The notes below the pieces were generated by a model. The model saw only the letters and a program-made list of their open reading frames with translations. It was not told where the DNA came from and searched no databases. The translations under genes were made by a program, and so were the position numbers. 64,000 nucleotides of DNA from JACRGC01 sp041305345 (GTDB lineage: Archaea > Micrarchaeota > Micrarchaeia > Norongarragalinales > SBBD01): NCBI GenBank assembly GCA_041305345.1, contig JBFYLP010000005.1:199496-263495 (forward strand), written 5' to 3'. How positions within the stretch are numbered: the stretch's first letter is position 1; each line of letters begins with the position of its first letter. Below are positions 49,004 to 57,949 of this stretch, piece after piece.

Positions 49004-49555
49004 ATGAATCTCGAAACCGAAGTCAAGGTCAGGGCGAAGGATCCGCAGGGGATGAGGAGGAGGCTAAGGGAAGCCGGAGCTGTGCACACGAGGACAGCTA
49101 GGCAGCACGATGGAATCTACGATTTCCAGGATGGGAAATTGAAGAAGCGGGGCGAAGTTTTGCGCCTGCGCGTATTCGAGCCGGTATGGCCGGATGGAAA
49201 GAAGAAAGCGATATTGACTTTCAAGGGAAAGAAGAGGGAGAAAGGGATTGTAAAAGTGAGGGAAGAGACGGAATTCGAAACGGATGATATCGGCGGCGCC
49301 TTGCTAGCCTTGCAGGAGATGGGCCTTGTTAGGAAATTGGAGTACCTAAAAGTGACGGAATTCTACAAGCTTGGGAAGATCAAAATCACTCTGGATCATT
49401 TCCCGCATTTCCATGAACTTGGGTATTTCATCGAGCTGGAGGCAAATAAGCGGGATATTGAAATCGGAATGAAAAAGCTGAAATTTGGCGCTAAGGATGT
49501 AGTTCACGAAACCTATCCGGAAATCGTTTCGCAAGCTTTGCGTCGAAATACCTAA
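49004..49555 (+). CDS. CYTH-domain protein (CyaB/thiamine-triphosphatase-like)
   Basis: 183 residues with the EXEXK-type opening LETEVKVRA (residues 3-11), followed by paired acidic and basic strands (LRLRVFEP, AILTFKGKKREKG, VREETEFET, LEYLKVTEF) and HELGYFIELEAN, the pattern of class IV adenylate cyclase/CYTH triphosphate-tunnel enzymes. Substrate could be a triphosphate or polyphosphate. It starts after a GGGGG leader. The 3' end overlaps the convergent gene by 65 bases. Confidence 0.85.
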   Translation: MNLETEVKVRAKDPQGMRRRLREAGAVHTRTARQHDGIYDFQDGKLKKRGEVLRLRVFEPVWPDGKKKAILTFKGKKREKGIVKVREETEFETDDIGGALLALQEMGLVRKLEYLKVTEFYKLGKIKITLDHFPHFHELGYFIELEANKRDIEIGMKKLKFGAKDVVHETYPEIVSQALRRNT

Positions 49556-50078
49556 GGAATGCCTCTGTGGCCGGATTTCGCGTATTTTGGCAGTATTTCC
49601 GGATCGCCAGGAGTTCGTCCTCGATCCGCATTTGGCTCGGCGACTTGTTGGCTGCCTCCCTGCCAGTGCGTTCAAGCATGCGCTCCCTTTCGGAGTTGGG
49701 CGCATGGTTGTGCTGCATCATATGGTCTTTTCCGCCGTTTTTGAATTGGAGGTAGTAATGGGCAAGAGCGAGGCCCTCGAGAACGGTGCCAAGGGATTTT
49801 CGTTCTATGCCGGTCCGGTATGCGGACGGGATTTCTTCGTAAGGGTAGAGTTCAATCGAGGTGGTTTTATACCGTGCTATTTGTATTTGCCCTATCCGCC
49901 TGGAAGCAAATTCCCTCAATTGTTCATAGCCCTCCTTTGAAGAGTACGGAACGAACAGCAGCCGGTCGGATTTTTTGACAGGATTTCTTGAAACGACAAT
50001 ATCGTATCTGTATAAATACGAAAATACCGGTGAGCGGTTGTATTTCAGGAGCAAGCCCAGTTTCTCACGCCGCGCCAT
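49491..50078 (-). CDS. Uncharacterised charged protein
   Basis: 195 residues, soluble, Arg/Tyr rich with no membrane segment. The N-terminal 100 residues contain beta-type segments (KSDRLLFVPYSSKEG, TTSIELYPYEEI), the end is helical. No family assigned. The last 65 bases overlap the 3' end of the CYTH gene; one of the two ends may extend beyond the functional part. It lies 15 bases upstream of the NAD kinase stop, on the same strand. Confidence 0.55.
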   Translation of the reverse strand: MARREKLGLLLKYNRSPVFSYLYRYDIVVSRNPVKKSDRLLFVPYSSKEGYEQLREFASRRIGQIQIARYKTTSIELYPYEEIPSAYRTGIERKSLGTVLEGLALAHYYLQFKNGGKDHMMQHNHAPNSERERMLERTGREAANKSPSQMRIEDELLAIRKYCQNTRNPATEAFLRYFDAKLAKRFPDRFRELHP

Positions 50079-50093
50079 AACCGCATCAGCCTA

Positions 50094-50915
50094 TCAAAGC
50101 CCGCATTTCTTCTTCACTTTCTCCCAAACGTTCTCCTCGTAGACGCGAATGAACTTCCCATAAACCCTGCTCCGGTATATCTGGAGGGATTGCACCTCCT
50201 CATCTAGCTGTCCGTCAACGGACATCATTATCTCCCGATCAAGGGGTTCGATGTGGAAATGCTGTTCCGGGGGGAAAACGATCGGATGGTTCAGGGGCGA
50301 AAGGGGGCAGATGGGCGTTAGCAGGATGCTCTCAACAGTCGGAAGAATTATCGGGCCGCCCGCTGATAGCGAATAGGCAGTCGAGCCCGTGGGAGTAGCC
50401 AGCAACACACCGTTAGCCGAAAAGGTGTCCTTCAAATTGTCGGAGACAACGCGTAAATTCACGAGGCGCGAGACGTTCTTTGCGTGCACTGCAATCTCGT
50501 TTAGCGCATCCGCGCTTTTTCCGTCGTAATCCACTGTGAGCTTCATGCGCTCCTCCATCTTGAATTTCCCTTCGAGGAACAGCTTTAGCCCCTCCTCATA
50601 CGCATTCTCACCAAGGTTTGCAAGGAAGCCAACTGCGCCGGTATTGATCTCGAGCTTTGGCATACCGGGATAGAGGAGCTCGGTTCGAAGGTATGTTCCA
50701 TCCCCCCCGACTAGCAAAATCGCTTCTGCCTTTTTCTTGAACTCCTTTTCCTCGAACCCTTCCTTCAGATTGAGGTATTTTGCAGTTGCGGAATCGGGGA
50801 GGAGTTCGAAATCGTGGTGCTTGTGCTGCTTTTCCAGGAAGGCAACCACCTCCTTCGCGACACGTGCGGCGTGCTCTGTGCGTTTTGTTACGAATCCTAT
50901 TCTTCGAAACTTCAT
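50094..50915 (-). CDS. nadK: NAD(+) kinase
   Basis: 273 residues from ATG 50915 (preceded by GGGGAAGAT). It has GGDGT (ILLVGGDGTYLRTE) at the ATP/NAD site, NEIAVH, and SANGVLLATPTGSTAYSLSAGGP, then VDGQ near the end. It makes NADP from NAD. An upstream ATG at 50954 lies inside the GlyRS gene end and is less likely. It follows glyS by 22 bases, on the same strand. Confidence 0.93.
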   Translation of the reverse strand: MKFRRIGFVTKRTEHAARVAKEVVAFLEKQHKHHDFELLPDSATAKYLNLKEGFEEKEFKKKAEAILLVGGDGTYLRTELLYPGMPKLEINTGAVGFLANLGENAYEEGLKLFLEGKFKMEERMKLTVDYDGKSADALNEIAVHAKNVSRLVNLRVVSDNLKDTFSANGVLLATPTGSTAYSLSAGGPIILPTVESILLTPICPLSPLNHPIVFPPEQHFHIEPLDREIMMSVDGQLDEEVQSLQIYRSRVYGKFIRVYEENVWEKVKKKCGL

Positions 50916-50937
50916 ATGATCTTCCCCCAACGCATGG

Positions 50938-52560
50938 TTAAAAAGCTGCGCCATTGATCAGCCCTAGAACAACGCTTGCGCATTCGGAACCATTGATCCT
51001 CTTCTGCCTAGCCGAATCCCTTTCTCTGATTGTAACAGTGCCATCCTTCAACGTGTCGTAATCGACGGTGATGCAAAAAGGCGTTCCCACTTCGTCCTGC
51101 CGCGCATATCTCCTCCCGATGCTTCCCGAATCGTCGTACTCGGAAGCGAAATGGGTTTTTAGTGAGGAATAAATCTCGTGCGCCTTTTCTGCAAGGCCGT
51201 CCTTTTTCATCAGCGGGAACACCGCCACCTTGACGGGCGAAATTCTTGGGGAAAAATGCAGGATGTTCTTCTTTTCGATGGTTTCCTTGATTTTTCCAGT
51301 ATCCGAGGGTTGATTATTTCCAGATGCAGGCGGTTGGATAGCTGCCTCAATTCCTGCTTCAACTGCTTTTTCCCGAATTTCCTTCTTTTCCACCCTTTCC
51401 TCATATGCATCCAGGATTGCCGTCAGGAACGCACGTTCCACCCCAAAGGAGGGCTCGATCACGAATGGGAGGATTTTGGCCTTCCCTTTCTCGTCGAAAT
51501 AGGTAAGGTCCTTCTTGCTTTCCGCCATATGCTGCCTGATGTCGAAATCGGACCTGTTCGCAACCCCCGCAAGTTCCTTCCAGCCCCACGGGTATCTGTA
51601 TTCTATGTCCCACGTTTCCTTCGAGTAGTGGGAAAGTTCCTGCTTCACGTGCTCCCTTAGGCGCAAATTCTCCGGGCTTATCCCAATTGACAATAGCCAT
51701 TTGAATGATAGGAAGATCAGGTACGCGTGCCATCTTGTGCCAACGACCCGCTTCTCAACTAGTTCATTAAAGCCAAATTCCTTGCCCTCCGTCTGCTTCT
51801 TATCCTGCATCGTTGCAGTAAGAACGCTAACCCTTTTCCCGAGGTCTTCCTTTAGGAGGGGCGCACAATCGTCAAGTTCCTGCGGGTGGATGAAGAACTC
51901 AAGTTCCATCTGTGAGAACTCCCTCACACGGAAGAGGAAATTGCGCGGCGAGATCTCGTTCCGGAACGCCTTGCCGATCTGCGCAATTCCAAAAGGGAGC
52001 TGCTTCCTGGACGTAAGCTGCACCTGCTTGAAGTTCGTGAATATCATCTGCGCGGTTTCCGGCCTTAGGAACGCTGCGGCGGATTCTTCCTCGCTTGCAC
52101 CAACGTGCGTCTTGAACATCAGGTTGAAGGGCTTTGCCACTTCGAGCGCGCCTTCGCATTTCTCGCACCTTAGCTTGTGCTCCAGAATGAGGGCGTTTAT
52201 TGCCTCCAACGAAAGGCCGTCAACGGAAAGTTTGAGCTCGTCCTCGATTAGCTGGTCGGCCCTGAAGCGCGAATGGCATTTTCCGCATTCGATAAGCGGG
52301 TCCGTGAACTCCTTCAGATGGCCCGATGCGTTCCAAATCAGCGGGGAGGAGATAATGCTGCCCTCCAGGCCCGCGACATCCTCCCTTTGCACGACAAAGA
52401 AGTCCCACCAGCTCTGCTCTATGTTGCGCTTTAGCTGCGCGCCGTGGTTTCCATAATCGTAAAATCCTGCAAGGCTGCCATAAACCTCTCCGGATGGGAA
52501 CACAAACCCCCGCCTTGCAAGTAGGCTTACGACCTTATCCATCCTGCCCTCGTTCGCCAT
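50938..52560 (-). CDS. glyS: Glycyl-tRNA synthetase (archaeal/eukaryotic alpha2 type)
   Basis: 540 residues. Class II motifs are visible: RRGFVFPSGEVYG (substrate entry), AFLRPETAQMIFTNF (motif 1 region), GKAFRNEISPRNFLFRVREF (motif 2), and PSFGVERAFL (motif 3), followed by an anticodon-binding domain (VKVAVFPLMKKDGL). A CxxC pair (CEKC/CGKC) is in the insertion. Charges tRNA-Gly. TATA CTATTAAAAATC at ~52592-52602 on the minus strand predicts start at ~52572. Confidence 0.95.
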   Translation of the reverse strand: MANEGRMDKVVSLLARRGFVFPSGEVYGSLAGFYDYGNHGAQLKRNIEQSWWDFFVVQREDVAGLEGSIISSPLIWNASGHLKEFTDPLIECGKCHSRFRADQLIEDELKLSVDGLSLEAINALILEHKLRCEKCEGALEVAKPFNLMFKTHVGASEEESAAAFLRPETAQMIFTNFKQVQLTSRKQLPFGIAQIGKAFRNEISPRNFLFRVREFSQMELEFFIHPQELDDCAPLLKEDLGKRVSVLTATMQDKKQTEGKEFGFNELVEKRVVGTRWHAYLIFLSFKWLLSIGISPENLRLREHVKQELSHYSKETWDIEYRYPWGWKELAGVANRSDFDIRQHMAESKKDLTYFDEKGKAKILPFVIEPSFGVERAFLTAILDAYEERVEKKEIREKAVEAGIEAAIQPPASGNNQPSDTGKIKETIEKKNILHFSPRISPVKVAVFPLMKKDGLAEKAHEIYSSLKTHFASEYDDSGSIGRRYARQDEVGTPFCITVDYDTLKDGTVTIRERDSARQKRINGSECASVVLGLINGAAF

Positions 52561-52607
52561 ATGATCCGCATTCCTTTGATGATTTGCAGATTTTTAATAG
52601 GTTCCTT

Positions 52608-53900
52608 TTAGCGAACAAGCATTCCCCTTGCCTCCCCCACAAGGTAAAGCGAGCCGCAAATGCATATCAGGCCTTTTGGCCCGGCAATTGACCTGGCGCG
52701 CCTTATTGCATCCGAAAGGGAGCTCTTGCATACGCATTTGGGCCGGCCTTTGATTTTTTTCAGGGCTGTTCCTAGCATTTCCGGGGTTGCAGAACGCGCA
52801 ATTGCAGCCCTTGTGAGTATAAGCTCGTCTGAAACTGGCGCAATTATTTCAAGCATTTTGGGATAGTCCTTGTCTGCCATTATGCCCAATATGAGAATGA
52901 GTTTTTTGAATTTTTTCTTGAAAATCCGATTAAGTGCTTTCCTCAAAACGAGCATCCCGCCGGGATTGTGCGCCCCATCCAGCAGGATTGCGGGCTTTCC
53001 CCCAAGCAGCTCAAGCCTGCCGGGCCATCTGGTTGCAGCTAGCCCTTTGCGTATGGCTTTTTCCGGGATCCTATAGCCCAATTTGCTCAAATCTTCAACA
53101 GCCGACAATGCCAGCGCTGCGTTTTCATGCTGGTGCTCCCCAAATAGGCCGAGTTTGAGAGTGTGAAGCTGCAAGGATTTGCCGGCATAATCGAATTCGG
53201 GCTTGCCTTCGGGCAAATTTTTCCTCAAATAGGAGAAATCGGTGCCGTAAATTGATAGAGTGGCGTGTCTTTCCCTGCACCTATCGATCAATACCCTTAA
53301 TGCACCCCTATCCCGACAGGTAGTTGAAACGAGCGAGTTTTGCTTGATGATGCCAGCCTTCTCATATGCAATCTTGCTTAAGGAACGCCCCAGATCTGCA
53401 GCGTGGTCAAGGGAGATGCTAGATATTGCCTGCACCCTCGAGGGCACGATGTTCGTTGCATCGAGCCTGCCGCCCATCCCAGTCTCTAAAACAAGGAATT
53501 GCACCTTCCTTCGCTTAAAATATTCCAATGCAGCAACAGTAAGCGCCTCGAACTGCGAGGGGCATTTTTTGTTTTTCCTCATCAGCTCGATTTTAGGCCT
53601 AATTGATTCAACCATTAAAACAAATTCATCATCCGATATTTCCTTTCCATCAACCTGGATCCTTTCATTGTATCTTTGCAGGTGGGGCGATGTGTAAAGG
53701 CCAACCCGGTATCCTGCGGAATGCAGAATCGAGGAGATGAATGCGCAAACCGAACCCTTGCCGTTGGTGCCTGCAACGTGCACCACCTCATAATTGAACT
53801 TAAGGGCCATTCGCTTCGCTAGTTCGGAAGGCGTTTCAAGTCTCCACTTCCTAGGTGTTGGAAGCGATTCCAAATATGCGATTGCTTGCTTGTAATCCAT
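52608..53900 (-). CDS. folC: FolC-like folylpolyglutamate/dihydrofolate synthase
   Basis: 430 residues of the Mur ligase family: P-loop VAGTNGKGSVCAFISSIL, GLYTSPHLQRYNERI, LETGMGGRLDATN, and ILDGAHNPGGMLVL. It adds Glu to folate-type pterins. The ThyX in this window needs methylene-tetrahydrofolate, so a folate-dependent metabolism fits (inference). In archaea with other C1 carriers the enzyme may use another pterin. It follows the MGMT gene by 33 bases on the minus strand. Confidence 0.88.
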   Translation of the reverse strand: MDYKQAIAYLESLPTPRKWRLETPSELAKRMALKFNYEVVHVAGTNGKGSVCAFISSILHSAGYRVGLYTSPHLQRYNERIQVDGKEISDDEFVLMVESIRPKIELMRKNKKCPSQFEALTVAALEYFKRRKVQFLVLETGMGGRLDATNIVPSRVQAISSISLDHAADLGRSLSKIAYEKAGIIKQNSLVSTTCRDRGALRVLIDRCRERHATLSIYGTDFSYLRKNLPEGKPEFDYAGKSLQLHTLKLGLFGEHQHENAALALSAVEDLSKLGYRIPEKAIRKGLAATRWPGRLELLGGKPAILLDGAHNPGGMLVLRKALNRIFKKKFKKLILILGIMADKDYPKMLEIIAPVSDELILTRAAIARSATPEMLGTALKKIKGRPKCVCKSSLSDAIRRARSIAGPKGLICICGSLYLVGEARGMLVR

Positions 53901-53933
53901 AAAATATGCGGCCCTTTATCCGTAACTGCGCGA

Positions 53934-54233
53934 TCAGGTTTTGAACCCGTATTTTCTTAAATCCACTTTATCCTTGTGAATCGCAATTCCCTCGCTTGCA
54001 AGCAAGCGCTTTTTGGTGCTGATTCCGCCGTTATAGCCGCCAAGGGATCCGTCGGATTTGATCACGCGGTGGCAGGGGATGCGGGTTTTTGAAGGATCAT
54101 TCGCGCTCATTATAGCGCCAACTGCCCTGGATGCTTTTGGATTTCCCGCAGCTGCTGCCAATGATCCATAGGTTGCAACCCTCCCCTTAGGGATGCTTCT
54201 GGCTATTTTTTGAACTTGCTGCTTGAACCCCAT
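53934..54233 (-). CDS. ogt: Methylated-DNA-protein cysteine methyltransferase (minimal MGMT)
   Basis: 99 residues from ATG 54233 (a TTG at 54242 is in frame). The active site TRIPCHRVI with nucleophilic Cys, the helix-turn-helix-like GRVATYGSLAAAAG and SRAVGAIMSAN, and the ending GGYNGGISTKKRLLASEG are clear. The N-terminal ribonuclease-like domain of larger proteins is absent. It removes O6-alkyl groups from guanine. It adds to the AlkD-like gene in alkylation repair and adjoins the upstream membrane protein gene. Confidence 0.92.
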   Translation of the reverse strand: MGFKQQVQKIARSIPKGRVATYGSLAAAAGNPKASRAVGAIMSANDPSKTRIPCHRVIKSDGSLGGYNGGISTKKRLLASEGIAIHKDKVDLRKYGFKT

Positions 54234-54242
54234 TTCTGCCAA

Positions 54243-54920
54243 CTAATCCCGTTGGAGGGAGTTGAAGCCAAACCACAGCACGCCCCCAAGGAAAAGGAAG
54301 GCTACGATTGCCATTATGTATTTCGATGAGCTGTCGTCCACGCCTCCGATGATGTTCGTAAGAGCGGAGGTATTTATTGGCGTTGATTTGGGCTTCACCG
54401 TCTGAAGCGGGAAATCTCCTATGCCGCCGGTTGGGATGGCGGGCGCGCCGGTTGCCGAAGGCTTTGGCTTATTGCGCGGGAATGTGAATTTTGCATATAT
54501 TGGAAGGATTGCATAGTTTGAGGGGTTATCAATGTCCGTGATCTTGATTTGTGTCTTGATCAGGTCCGGGAAATTTACCGTATTGATTGGGACCATATAG
54601 ACCGTGATTGGCCTTTCTATGAACGCCGCACCGCTCTCGAGGGAGTAATTGGAGAGCTCCACCTTCATTGCAACGGTCTCGTTCTCGATTGTTAGCGCAA
54701 CGCGGCACTCAAGGGAAGTGGTGGTGCCCGCCTCGGCTTCGATGTAAAGCTCGAAGGAGGAATTCTGCTGCGAAGGCTCGGGAAAAACCGCAGTGATGTT
54801 ATTCACCGAGGGGATGATCCCCAAAGGATAGCCGTCCTTGTTCTTCTTGTAAAGGCAGTCCGCGGATGCAAATTGGGCCAGCAGGGCGAATGCAATGGCG
54901 ATGAAAAGAAGTTTTCGCAT
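54243..54920 (-). CDS. Secreted, C-terminally anchored protein
   Basis: 225 residues with a signal peptide (LLFIAIAFALLAQFASA), a beta-rich outside domain, a Pro/Thr linker, and a C-terminal membrane segment (IMAIVAFLFLGGVLWFGF) with a short basic tail. Such stalked proteins are common on archaeal surfaces. A TATA box (AAATTTTATAAGC on the minus strand, ~54951-54963) and GGTG before the ATG support the start. No family is recognised. Confidence 0.65.
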   Translation of the reverse strand: MRKLLFIAIAFALLAQFASADCLYKKNKDGYPLGIIPSVNNITAVFPEPSQQNSSFELYIEAEAGTTTSLECRVALTIENETVAMKVELSNYSLESGAAFIERPITVYMVPINTVNFPDLIKTQIKITDIDNPSNYAILPIYAKFTFPRNKPKPSATGAPAIPTGGIGDFPLQTVKPKSTPINTSALTNIIGGVDDSSSKYIMAIVAFLFLGGVLWFGFNSLQRD

Positions 54921-54980
54921 CAGTTACACCGGAATTATTACTAGCAGGTGCTTATAAAATTTACCTGTTTTAAACGCGGA

Positions 54981-56894
54981 TCAGAAACCGGGCCTAAGGC
55001 TTAGCTTTGCGGGAAGGAGCAGCTTCTCGAAGGGTCTTCCCGCACATTCGTTCCGTATCAGCTCGATTAGTTCGCGATTGCCAATCTGCAGTTTCTTCCC
55101 CTCCTTTCTTGCACGCACGCTAAGCGTTCTGCTCTCCTGCTCCCTATCCCCAATTACTGCAATGTAAGGTATCCAGTCCTTCTCCGCATCCCTAACCTTC
55201 TTTTGCATCGTTTCCTGCCTATCGTCTACGTCCACTCGGATATTTTGCGTCCGAAATTCCTTTAGAAGTTCCAAGCAATAAGGGACAAGGCTATCCGACA
55301 ATGGCACGATCCGAAGCTGGGTTGGCGAAAGCCAGGTTGGGAACATCGGCACATTCCCATCCCTAATCTTCATCGCCTGCAGCTCGAGCAGCGCATAAAT
55401 CACGCGTTCAACTGCCCCGGATACCGACGTATGCAGTATCAGGGGCCTTTTGCGTTTGCCGTCCTCATCGGTGAACCCAAGGTCGAAGGTTTCGCCGTTC
55501 TCCACATCGATCTGGACGGTCGAAAGGCCGCTTGCCTTGGAGGCGTTGTCGATGAAATTCATCTCGAATTTTGTTATGAAGTAGGCATACCGCTCCTTGA
55601 AAAGCTCGAGGAGGACGGGCTTGTTTAGGGATTTGACCATCGAGACGTACCATTCCTTGTTCTCCGCAAAGAAATCCTCCTGAACCCTAAACGCGGTCTC
55701 GAAGGGGATTTGCAGCCCGGTGTTCCAATCATAGCACAAGTAGAACTGCCTCCCGAACTCCTCACGCGCCATCCCAAGGTTAGCGCAAAAAGTATGCATA
55801 TCGGGCATCGTGAAGGCGCGCAGGCGCTTCAATCCGGCAAGCTCCCCCGACTGCTCCCTTCGAAACGAATAATGCGTGAGCTCGTAGAGCTTCATCGGGA
55901 GCTGCTTGTATGAATAGGTCATCGTCCTTGCAAGCAGGAACTGGCCAAAGCACGCGGCAAAACGAAGGAACAGGTCCTTCTCATCCGATTTTACGGTGTA
56001 CTGCCTTGCGGGGAACCTGTTGAGGTATTTTTTCAGGGCGGGATGCGCATAATCATACATTATTGGCGTCTCAACCTGCATTGCGCCGTACTCAACAACC
56101 GTTTCTGAAATCGCGCGCTCAACAAGTATCTTCATCAGCTCGCCATTTGGCCTCCAGGAAAAGTGGCCCGCATCGCTGGCCGGCTCGTAATCGACAAGCG
56201 CGTGCTCCTTCATCAGCTTGATGTGCGGGGGCTCTTGCGAATACGAACGCTCCTTCTTTGTTTCGTAGGAGGAAAAGGCCGCAAGCTCCTTGTACTTTCC
56301 GAAATTGAATTTCTCGACCTCGGTCACATCACCTTCTGGCGTTAGGATGAAGAACTTGCTCTTCACCTGCGCCTCCTTCCTAAGGGATTCGGAGACTATC
56401 TCCTTCTCTTCGGATTTTCCAACGGAAATTTCCTTTATTGAAGACTTTTCGATGTTTCCAACTTCCCGGTTCAATGTTTCTAGGGTGATTGTCTTGCTCA
56501 GCTCCGCAAGCGGATGCCCCTTGCACCTCATCTCGAAGCTCTTGTAGTACCCGAAAGGCGACTTTATCGCATCCGGTGAGAATTTCCTGATCTCGCTGAT
56601 GAGTTCACCAAGCAGGTAAACCGCATCAGCCGGCTTTGCAAGGTCCCTCGAGAGGTGCGCATACGGGTAGAGCAGGATGGTTTTAGCATTCACTTCCGAA
56701 TAGTTCTTCTTGATCTCGTAAGCTGCCTGCTTGGCAACTTCCGCCGTGTCGCCCTCCTCGATTGATGTGAAAACAACCAGCACATTTTCAAGCCTCTGCC
56801 CCTTCTCCTCTTCCTTCAGGTCGGCAATGCTCTTAAGCGCCTTCTTCTCCGCCTTGTAGCCGAAATAGTCGCAATGGAGTTCTAGTATCCGCAT
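54981..56894 (-). CDS. thrS: Threonyl-tRNA synthetase, archaeal type
   Basis: 637 residues from ATG 56894. The N-terminal ~140 residues are the archaeal editing domain (MRILELHCDYFGYKAEKKAL; LYPYAHLSRDLAKP), which removes wrongly attached Ser. The class II core follows (MQVETPIMYDYAHP; RFAACFGQFLLARTM; FRREQSGELAGLKRLRAF; TSVSGAVERVIYALLE), with an anticodon-binding domain at the end. A TATA box (CTTTTTTTAAAAGATG) predicts transcription from ~56902, excluding the upstream in-frame start at 56954. Confidence 0.95.
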   Translation of the reverse strand: MRILELHCDYFGYKAEKKALKSIADLKEEEKGQRLENVLVVFTSIEEGDTAEVAKQAAYEIKKNYSEVNAKTILLYPYAHLSRDLAKPADAVYLLGELISEIRKFSPDAIKSPFGYYKSFEMRCKGHPLAELSKTITLETLNREVGNIEKSSIKEISVGKSEEKEIVSESLRKEAQVKSKFFILTPEGDVTEVEKFNFGKYKELAAFSSYETKKERSYSQEPPHIKLMKEHALVDYEPASDAGHFSWRPNGELMKILVERAISETVVEYGAMQVETPIMYDYAHPALKKYLNRFPARQYTVKSDEKDLFLRFAACFGQFLLARTMTYSYKQLPMKLYELTHYSFRREQSGELAGLKRLRAFTMPDMHTFCANLGMAREEFGRQFYLCYDWNTGLQIPFETAFRVQEDFFAENKEWYVSMVKSLNKPVLLELFKERYAYFITKFEMNFIDNASKASGLSTVQIDVENGETFDLGFTDEDGKRKRPLILHTSVSGAVERVIYALLELQAMKIRDGNVPMFPTWLSPTQLRIVPLSDSLVPYCLELLKEFRTQNIRVDVDDRQETMQKKVRDAEKDWIPYIAVIGDREQESRTLSVRARKEGKKLQIGNRELIELIRNECAGRPFEKLLLPAKLSLRPGF

Positions 56895-57394
56895 GTGAAT
56901 CGCATAATTATGCCAAGCATCTTTTAAAAAAAGCCACCTCGGGCGCCAATTCATTTAAAAACTGCCGTTATGCACTTTATGTGGCGCATCCCACAAACAA
57001 ATTCCTAAAATCGAATTTAACATCCGATCAATATCTTGTGCTTCCTTGCATCTGCAGGCACAATTTCCCTCGGAAACCGCAAGAAAATTTATAAACCTTT
57101 CCGGGGTATGTATTCTTCCCTTCTTGGCTTGAAAGGAAAAAGGTTTTTTTCGCGGAGAGGGTCATTTCCAAAATGGCCATGCGTGTTTTTCCTTTTTTTA
57201 GGTTTTGAAGGGAAGAGGATTGTTCTTTTCCTTGCAGGAGGGATATCCTGCTCGGGGAAGGCCGAGGGGTTCCTTCAGGGCGGGGAAAACCGCAGGGAAG
57301 GGAATATGGATTCGGATGCGGGAAGGTGGGGGCAATTTGGGAAAGTAATTGCCGGTGCTTATTCCGCATCATTTCCAAAAAAAGTGGTGTTGAA
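56895..57394. other. 500-base intergenic region with strong plus TATA box and hairpins
   Basis: It holds the ThrRS promoter on the minus strand. On the plus strand TTTATAAACC (57088-57097) predicts transcription from ~57115, about 280 bases before the next ATG (57395). In between lie hairpins GCAGGA-GGGATA-TCCTGC (57234-57251) and GCGG-GGAAAA-CCGC (~57282-57296). One open frame (57108-57413) exists, but its ATG falls upstream of the predicted transcript start and its product has no recognisable feature. A long leader or a small RNA gene is more likely. Confidence 0.5.
57088..57097 (+). promoter_or_regulatory. TATA box upstream of the long leader
   Basis: TTTATAAACC, among the best TATA matches in the window, located ~300 bases before the HTH/zinc protein start. 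Confidence 0.5.
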
Positions 57395-57874
57395 ATGGGA
57401 AATGAGGCAATAGCGCAGCAGCTGGCGGACATGGTCTTCAAGCCAAGGACGCCAAACATCTCGCCCTTCAAGGGTGCAACATTGCTCGTATTACGGTACC
57501 TGTTCATCAACGGAAGCGGCTATTCCGCCCAGATTTCGAAGCATTGCAAGATAACGGCCGCGAGGAGCTGCCAAATATTGCAAGAGCTTGAATCGAAGGG
57601 CATTATCGACAGCTCCAACAGGAGCGGGGATTGCTCATACTGCGCCGGGACCGGAAGGAAGAACTACGGCACTTCGATTGCGCATTGCATCTATTGCTCT
57701 GGAAGCGGGAAATTGAAGGAGAAGACATACCCGATCGTCTACAGGATTGCGGAGAAGGCAAGGCCTGCGATATTCAACATCTTCAATGCGATTTATGAGA
57801 TAAATGCGCATACAGCCGAGAGGGCCGAAAACGCAGCAGCAGCGGAAAGCGCGAAAATTGCAGCAAAGATTTGA
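57395..57874 (+). CDS. HTH protein with DnaJ-like double zinc motif
   Basis: 159 residues from ATG 57395. Residues ~25-75 form a winged helix (LVLRYLFINGSGYSAQISKH, ARSCQILQELESKGII). They are followed by two DnaJ-type repeats, CSYCAGTG (80-87) and CIYCSGSG (98-105), which would bind one zinc. The C-terminal part is helical and Ala/Glu rich. The combination of a DNA-binding domain with CxxCxGxG repeats is unusual. It lies 75 bases before a Cas2-fold-like gene that has its own TATA box. Confidence 0.6.
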   Translation: MGNEAIAQQLADMVFKPRTPNISPFKGATLLVLRYLFINGSGYSAQISKHCKITAARSCQILQELESKGIIDSSNRSGDCSYCAGTGRKNYGTSIAHCIYCSGSGKLKEKTYPIVYRIAEKARPAIFNIFNAIYEINAHTAERAENAAAAESAKIAAKI

Positions 57875-57949
57875 AAAATGCAAAAATGCGGGAAGGGGCA
57901 TAAATTGCAGTGGTTTTATTAAAATGAGAAGGCTCAAGATGTGATTTTC

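Noticed and set aside
50916..50954. NAD kinase start at 50954
   Set aside because: It would overlap the GlyRS end; the ATG at 50915 has a ribosome-binding sequence and matches usual length.
57108..57413. Open frame of 101 residues in the leader region
   Set aside because: Its ATG lies upstream of the transcript start predicted from the TATA box, the product shows no domain, and it overlaps the next gene; left as leader or RNA.
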